From positions 1 through 9,075 of the forward strand of contig QMWY01000033.1 in the NCBI GenBank assembly GCA_003661865.1: a stretch of 9,075 bases of DNA. Reading direction: 5' to 3'. Origin of the DNA: Thermoprotei archaeon (lineage in GTDB: Archaea; Thermoproteota; Thermoprotei_A; Sulfolobales; Ignisphaeraceae). Within the stretch, counting starts at the first letter, position 1. The number at the start of each line of letters is the position of its first letter. Made by a program: the position numbers and the translations under genes. Of the stretch, positions 5,848 to 9,075 are shown piece by piece. The notes under the pieces were generated by a model. That model saw only the letters and a list, made by a program, of their open reading frames with translations. It had not been told where the DNA came from and made no database searches.

Positions 5848-6646
5848 CCCACCTATAAACTCGCGAAGGGAACTCATACGCTGGACCCGAATGGTGCTCA
5901 GGGAACTTGGTCTAAGGCCTCGTAAGAAACTTAGCCAGTCATTCACGGTTGATCCCGAGCTCATCAGAACCATTGCGGATACCTGTAACGAATGGCACGG
6001 ACCGGTCATTGAGGTAGGTGCAGGCTTAGGTGCTTTAACCAAAGCACTCCTGGATAGGGGTATCGAAGTTCTCGCCATTGAGATTGATCAGAGGCTCGCG
6101 ACTTTTCTAAAGAAGAGTATGGGCTCTGAGATCCTTCACGTAGTAGTTGGCGATGCGCGGGAGATGGTGTTGTGTAGTCGCTTACCAGTTGTAGGCAATA
6201 TACCTTACCACATAACGTCGGACCTGCTGCTCGCCATAGCTAGGAGCCGTACCCCGAAGGCGTGCCTAACAGTGCAGCTTGAGGTTGCTAATAGGTTGAT
6301 AGCGAGGCCCGGTACGAAAGAGTATGGTAGGTTGACGGTCATAACGAATTACCTCTTTAGGAAGAGAATTCTGAGGATCTTTCCACCAAGCTCATTCTAC
6401 CCCGAGCCTGAGGTGTACTCGGCAGTCGTGGTTATGGAGAGGGTTAGACCTTACGATTCAACGGCTAGGCTTATAGAGGATGTGGGTAGGTGCCTGTTTA
6501 GCTTCAGGCGTAGGAAGTTAAGGACTGCTTTGGCGAGGTGCTTTGGGGAGTGCACAGTTGATGATCATCTTAGAGAGAAGCGGGTTTACGAACTAGGGGT
6601 GGAGGATATTGTTTCGATCGCGTATACATGCCTAGGAAGGAGGTAA
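5831..6646 (+). CDS. ksgA: rRNA adenine N6-dimethyltransferase KsgA/Dim1
   Basis: This enzyme dimethylates two adjacent adenines in the terminal 16S rRNA helix during small-subunit maturation, using S-adenosylmethionine. The protein has 271 residues, normal for the family. It contains SAM motif I VIEVGAGLGALT (59-70), acidic Glu84 in AIEID for the ribose, Asp108 in GDA, and the catalytic-type motif NIPYHITS (123-130). Further conserved stretches are FYPEPEVYSAVV and the basic C-terminal FSFRRRKLRTAL (223-234). The substrate-side motif usually written GQHF or similar reads LSQSF (34-38), a variant. ATG 5831 lies within the last codons of the DUF655 gene (17-bp overlap). No clear ribosome binding site is seen, which suggests coupled translation. 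A later ATG at 5891 is possible but would remove conserved-looking sequence. Confidence 0.94.
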   Translation: MTNLGSPPINSRRELIRWTRMVLRELGLRPRKKLSQSFTVDPELIRTIADTCNEWHGPVIEVGAGLGALTKALLDRGIEVLAIEIDQRLATFLKKSMGSEILHVVVGDAREMVLCSRLPVVGNIPYHITSDLLLAIARSRTPKACLTVQLEVANRLIARPGTKEYGRLTVITNYLFRKRILRIFPPSSFYPEPEVYSAVVVMERVRPYDSTARLIEDVGRCLFSFRRRKLRTALARCFGECTVDDHLREKRVYELGVEDIVSIAYTCLGRR

Positions 6647-7284
6647 CGGGCGTCTTCACTCTTCACAACGTTCAGTACGTGGTTCTGGGTGATGCTTACG
6701 AGCCCTCAGACGACAGCTACATGCTTGCTAACTATATTGAAAAAGCTCTTCCTAAGAGGCTGGGGGGTAGGGGATGCCGTCTCGCCATAGATGTAGGTTG
6801 TGGCTCTGGGATCCTTACGATTGAGCTCTGCTCGGTCTGCCGCGAAGTGATAGCCTTAGACCTATCGCCAGATGCCGTTGCATCGACTATTGCTAACCTG
6901 AAGAAGTCCGATGCGCCCTGCCTATACGCTGTTGTGCAGGGAGACGGGCTATCCCCTCTCATCTACGTGAAGGCTGATCTAGTGGTCTTCAACCCTCCAT
7001 ACCTGCCAGTTAGGGACGAGGGCTGGGCGGGCATAGCTTGGAGTGGGGGTGAGGGTGGTGTAGAGGTGTTCTTAGAAGTTGCTAGCTGCGTACCCCGTAT
7101 ACTAAGGCGTGGCGGCGTCTTCGTATTCGTTCTTAGTAGCTTGGGTGATGTTGATAAGGCTGTTCGGAGGCTCACCCGCATGGGTTTCGTAGTGCGCGTG
7201 GTTGATAGAAAGAAGTTCTTCTTCGAAGAGCTACTACTTCTCGAGGCTGTGTATGATGCTAAGGGTGGTGCTGGTAGAGCCTGA
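6628..7284 (+). CDS. HemK/Mtq2-type class I methyltransferase (probable aRF1 glutamine methylase)
   Basis: The protein has 218 residues and shows the archaeal/eukaryotic Mtq2 layout. An N-terminal YEPSDDSYML box (24-33) precedes SAM motif I DVGCGSGILTIEL (55-67), acidic Asp78 (ALDLSPDA) and the NPPY motif (122-125), followed by a GGEGG loop (140-144). NPPY marks enzymes that methylate amide or exocyclic nitrogens. In this subfamily the known substrate is the GGQ glutamine of the class I release factor, so aRF1 is the expected target. In eukaryotes and archaea a Trm112-like partner activates Mtq2. None is visible here. ATG 6628 overlaps ksgA by 19 bp. A very strong AAGGAGGT (6637-6644) lies just downstream of this start, inside the ksgA end, with no start codon placed to use it. 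Confidence 0.88.
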   Translation: MPRKEVTGVFTLHNVQYVVLGDAYEPSDDSYMLANYIEKALPKRLGGRGCRLAIDVGCGSGILTIELCSVCREVIALDLSPDAVASTIANLKKSDAPCLYAVVQGDGLSPLIYVKADLVVFNPPYLPVRDEGWAGIAWSGGEGGVEVFLEVASCVPRILRRGGVFVFVLSSLGDVDKAVRRLTRMGFVVRVVDRKKFFFEELLLLEAVYDAKGGAGRA

Positions 7285-7981
7285 GGGAGAGATAAACCTG
7301 GGTTTCATAATTAGGCTCTGCCGGAACTTCTCCGTAGAGGAGCTAGTTCTTGTAAAGCCTAAGGTGAGGTACGATTCCGATACAGTGGTTCGCTTCGCAG
7401 CGCACGGCGCTGAGTACCTTAGGCGTGGAAGGGTATTGGTCGTTGATGACCTAGAGGCCGCGCTCCAAGGAGTAGAAGTTTCCGGGTGTACCACTGCCAT
7501 AGTAGGCGGGCCTGGAGATACCCTTAGGCATGCGGTGACGATAGAGGAGTTCGCCAGGATCGCGCGGGGGAGAAGAGCAGCCTTAGTGTTCGGTAGGGAG
7601 AGTGTTGGGTTAACACGCGACGAGCTCTCTATGTGTACATACACAGTCCATATACCTGCGAACCCGGAGTACCCAACTCTAAACCTTAGTCACGCTGTTG
7701 CCATAGCGCTTTACGTTGTGTTCACCTCTTGGAGCAGCGCGAAATCCATTGAACGTGTTGAAAGGACTTCGGAGAGGGAGGAGGAGATCCTCGTGCGCTA
7801 CGTAGCGAGGGCTGTGGATGCTGCTGCCTCCGATGAGAGGCAGAGGAGCCAGATGCTAACCTCGTTAACACGTGCCCTGAAGTGCTACCCCCTATCAAGA
7901 GCTGAGGCAGGGGTCCTAACAGTGTTCTTCCGTAGATGCGCACAGGCGTTGACTAGCGCCAAGAGAAAGGAAAGTTTTTAA
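7253..7981 (+). CDS. trmJ: SpoU-class (SPOUT) TrmJ-like tRNA 2'-O-methyltransferase
   Basis: An RNA ribose 2'-O-methyltransferase of the SPOUT superfamily. The trefoil-knot motifs are clear. Numbered from the second Met, they are N-x-G..R...NF near 14-25, VFGRESVGL (111-119) and IPANPEYPTLNLSHAVAI (133-150). The PEYPTLNLSHAVA form and the 240-residue length match the TrmJ/LasT branch. In Sulfolobus that branch methylates ribose 32 of the tRNA anticodon loop, so position 32 is the likely target. The C-terminal 80 residues form a helical extension, as in TrmJ dimers. Two consecutive ATGs (7253, 7256) can start it. GAGG at 7243-7246 is 6 nt from the first. It overlaps the Mtq2-like gene by 32 bp, so coupling is likely. 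A longer reading from TTG 7202 is rejected because the added residues are not family-like. Confidence 0.9.
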   Translation: MMLRVVLVEPEGEINLGFIIRLCRNFSVEELVLVKPKVRYDSDTVVRFAAHGAEYLRRGRVLVVDDLEAALQGVEVSGCTTAIVGGPGDTLRHAVTIEEFARIARGRRAALVFGRESVGLTRDELSMCTYTVHIPANPEYPTLNLSHAVAIALYVVFTSWSSAKSIERVERTSEREEEILVRYVARAVDAAASDERQRSQMLTSLTRALKCYPLSRAEAGVLTVFFRRCAQALTSAKRKESF

Positions 7982-7983
7982 GC
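7969..7983 (+). promoter_or_regulatory. BRE/box A promoter of uL16, overlapping the trmJ stop codon
   Basis: GGAAAGTTTTTAAGC combines a purine-rich BRE (GGAAAG) with a TTTTTAA box A. It is the best promoter match in the window. The TAA stop of the upstream gene (7979-7981) lies inside the box. The expected transcription start is near 8003, which leaves a leader of about 15 nt containing the AGGGAG ribosome binding site. Confidence 0.65.
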
Positions 7984-8018
7984 ATTGCGAAGAACCTAAT
8001 GAAGCCTAGGGAGTGGCT

Positions 8019-8534
8019 ATGCCGCTGAAGCCGGCGCGTTGCTACACCCACCAGGATAAGCCTCCATATACGCGCAAGGAGTACATACATGGGGTGCCGC
8101 CCCCTAAGATAGTCAAGTATGTAATGGGCAATCCCCACGTTGATGCCGATACAGTGCTGGTCCTAATGGCTCTAGAGAAGGCGACGGTTAGGCACAACGC
8201 GCTAGAGGCGGCTAGGCTAATGGCTTCGAAGTACCTGAGCAGGACTATTGGCGATCAGAACTACATGTTGATAATCAGAACCTACCCCCATCATGTGATC
8301 AGGGAGCATAAGATGATGGCATTCGCAGGAGCTGACAGGCTGCAGGAGGGTATGAGGCTGGCCTTCGGCAAACCCGTGGGGGTTGCGGCAAGGGTAGACA
8401 TAGGCACCGAGATAATCGAGGTTAGGGTTAAGAGGCAGCACATAGATGCTGCGAAGGAGGCTCTTAGAAGGGCAGCGTCGAAGCTACCCGTAAAAACGCG
8501 GATCGTGCTGAAGCAGCCCGTTAGGGCGGGCTAA
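8019..8534 (+). CDS. rpl10e: Large-subunit ribosomal protein uL16 (archaeal L10e)
   Basis: uL16 sits near the peptidyl transferase centre and tRNA corridor of the large subunit. From ATG 8019 it has 171 residues, the usual archaeal length. Family hallmarks are PLKPARCYTHQDKPPYTRKE at the start, the internal HVIREHKMMAFAGADRLQEG with FGKPVGVAARV behind it, and a C-terminal KLPVKTRIVL. GTG 8013 would add two residues, but it is overlapped by the probable ribosome binding site AGGGAG (8008-8013), which is 5 nt from ATG 8019, so the ATG is preferred. The gene has its own promoter at 7969-7983 and is followed 9 nt later by Dph2. Confidence 0.96.
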   Translation: MPLKPARCYTHQDKPPYTRKEYIHGVPPPKIVKYVMGNPHVDADTVLVLMALEKATVRHNALEAARLMASKYLSRTIGDQNYMLIIRTYPHHVIREHKMMAFAGADRLQEGMRLAFGKPVGVAARVDIGTEIIEVRVKRQHIDAAKEALRRAASKLPVKTRIVLKQPVRAG

Positions 8535-8543
8535 GCTACGGGT

Positions 8544-9075
8544 ATGCGGAGCTTTTGTGAGGAGTACGATTTCTCCCTGGATACTATATGCAGCGCCATC
8601 CGTAGGCGGAGCGCTAAAAGGGTCCTGATCCAGCTGCCCGAAGGCTTCCTGAGGTGTAGCGAGCTTCTCGCTGATAAGATCAGCAGGTGTGCCGAAGGAG
8701 TTGAGGTAATTATAAGCCTGAATCCAGCTCACGGCTCATGCCTAGTTGACGAGGAGGGTCTAAGGACCGTTAAGGCGGATCTACTCATACATGTAGGCCA
8801 TGTGCAGTACCCCCTGTACAGCCCAAGAGTGCCAGCACTATTCGTACCTGCCGAGTATGTGGGTACCGTAAGGCTACGTAGCAGAGATCTACTCGAGGCT
8901 GCTGAGAAGCGCGGTGCTGGAAGTATTGCTATATACTCGACGGCGCAGCATCAGAGCCTATCGCATAGGCTTGCCAGCGAGCTCAAGAGTATGGGCATCA
9001 AGGCGGATTACATGGGAGTTGTAATGGGGTGCATACCCCCATGTATACCCCGGGAGGCAGGGCTGGCTGTGGTGG
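8544..9075 (+). CDS. dph2: Diphthamide synthase subunit Dph2 (partial, 5' part)
   Basis: The gene runs off the right edge, and 177 codons are visible. Archaeal Dph2 is a homodimeric radical enzyme with a [4Fe-4S] cluster. It moves the 3-amino-3-carboxypropyl group of SAM onto a histidine of EF-2, the first step of diphthamide formation. Visible family traits are RVLIQLPEGF (26-35), NPAHGSCLVD with Cys66, DLLIHVGHVQYPL (79-91), and VVMGCIPPC with Cys163. Cys66 and Cys163 correspond to two of the three cluster cysteines. The third would lie beyond the window. A further Cys167 is not one of the standard ligands. ATG 8544 follows uL16 by 9 nt, so the two are probably co-transcribed. No strong ribosome binding site is seen. 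Confidence 0.9.
   Translation, partial: MRSFCEEYDFSLDTICSAIRRRSAKRVLIQLPEGFLRCSELLADKISRCAEGVEVIISLNPAHGSCLVDEEGLRTVKADLLIHVGHVQYPLYSPRVPALFVPAEYVGTVRLRSRDLLEAAEKRGAGSIAIYSTAQHQSLSHRLASELKSMGIKADYMGVVMGCIPPCIPREAGLAVV

Noticed and set aside
5701..6078. 125-residue minus-strand ORF across the DUF655/ksgA junction
   Set aside because: It is antisense to two well-supported genes, its composition is Ser/Leu/Arg-rich as expected from a shadow frame, and it has no recognisable domain.
7234..7644. 136-residue minus-strand ORF opposite the TrmJ-like gene
   Set aside because: The plus-strand frame holds complete SPOUT motifs. The antisense product is Ser/Thr/Pro-rich without family traits.
1..9075. 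CRISPR array, insertion sequence, tRNA or rRNA genes
   Set aside because: No regularly spaced repeats, terminal inverted repeats with a transposase, cloverleaf pattern or rRNA-like sequence was seen on either strand.

Overview
The window looks like a hyperthermophilic crenarchaeal chromosome, most likely Desulfurococcales/Pyrodictiaceae-like; that lineage call is an inference. The evidence is archaeal-type genes throughout (aIF5A, SRP54, Pus10, eL21, Rpo4, Dim1/KsgA, uL16, Dph2), heavy use of AGG and ATA codons, several GTG and TTG starts, GGAGGTGA-like ribosome binding sites, and TTTTTAA-type box A promoters. Genes are packed almost without gaps. No mobile element, CRISPR array, tRNA or rRNA gene was seen.

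Layout. Positions 73-738 (+) and 722-1135 (-) hold two uncharacterised genes that meet tail to tail with a 17-bp overlap. A short divergent promoter region follows. From 1214 everything is on the + strand: aIF5A, SRP54 and Pus10 (1214-4271), then eL21 and Rpo4 (4329-5106), then a DUF655/helix-hairpin-helix protein, KsgA/Dim1, an Mtq2/HemK-type methyltransferase and a SpoU-class TrmJ-like tRNA methyltransferase (5182-7981). The last four form an overlapping, probably translationally coupled cassette. uL16 (8019-8534) has its own strong promoter built into the stop codon of the preceding gene. The 5' part of Dph2 (8544 to the window edge) ends the window.

How they fit together. Almost every recognised gene serves the translation apparatus. 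Two encode ribosomal proteins (eL21, uL16). One is an elongation factor that carries hypusine (aIF5A), and one is an enzyme that starts diphthamide synthesis on EF-2 (Dph2). The probable release-factor methylase is Mtq2. rRNA and tRNA modification is represented by KsgA, Pus10 and the TrmJ-like protein. SRP54 targets nascent chains to the membrane, and Rpo4 belongs to the RNA polymerase stalk. This is a conserved-style archaeal information-processing neighbourhood, not a defence or mobile region.

I see no obvious new multi-gene system. The places that most deserve a second look are the two orphan genes at the left end, a C-terminal extension on eL21, a 12-bp duplication at the eL21/rpo4 junction, a nested inverted repeat in the DUF655 leader, and the DUF655 protein itself.
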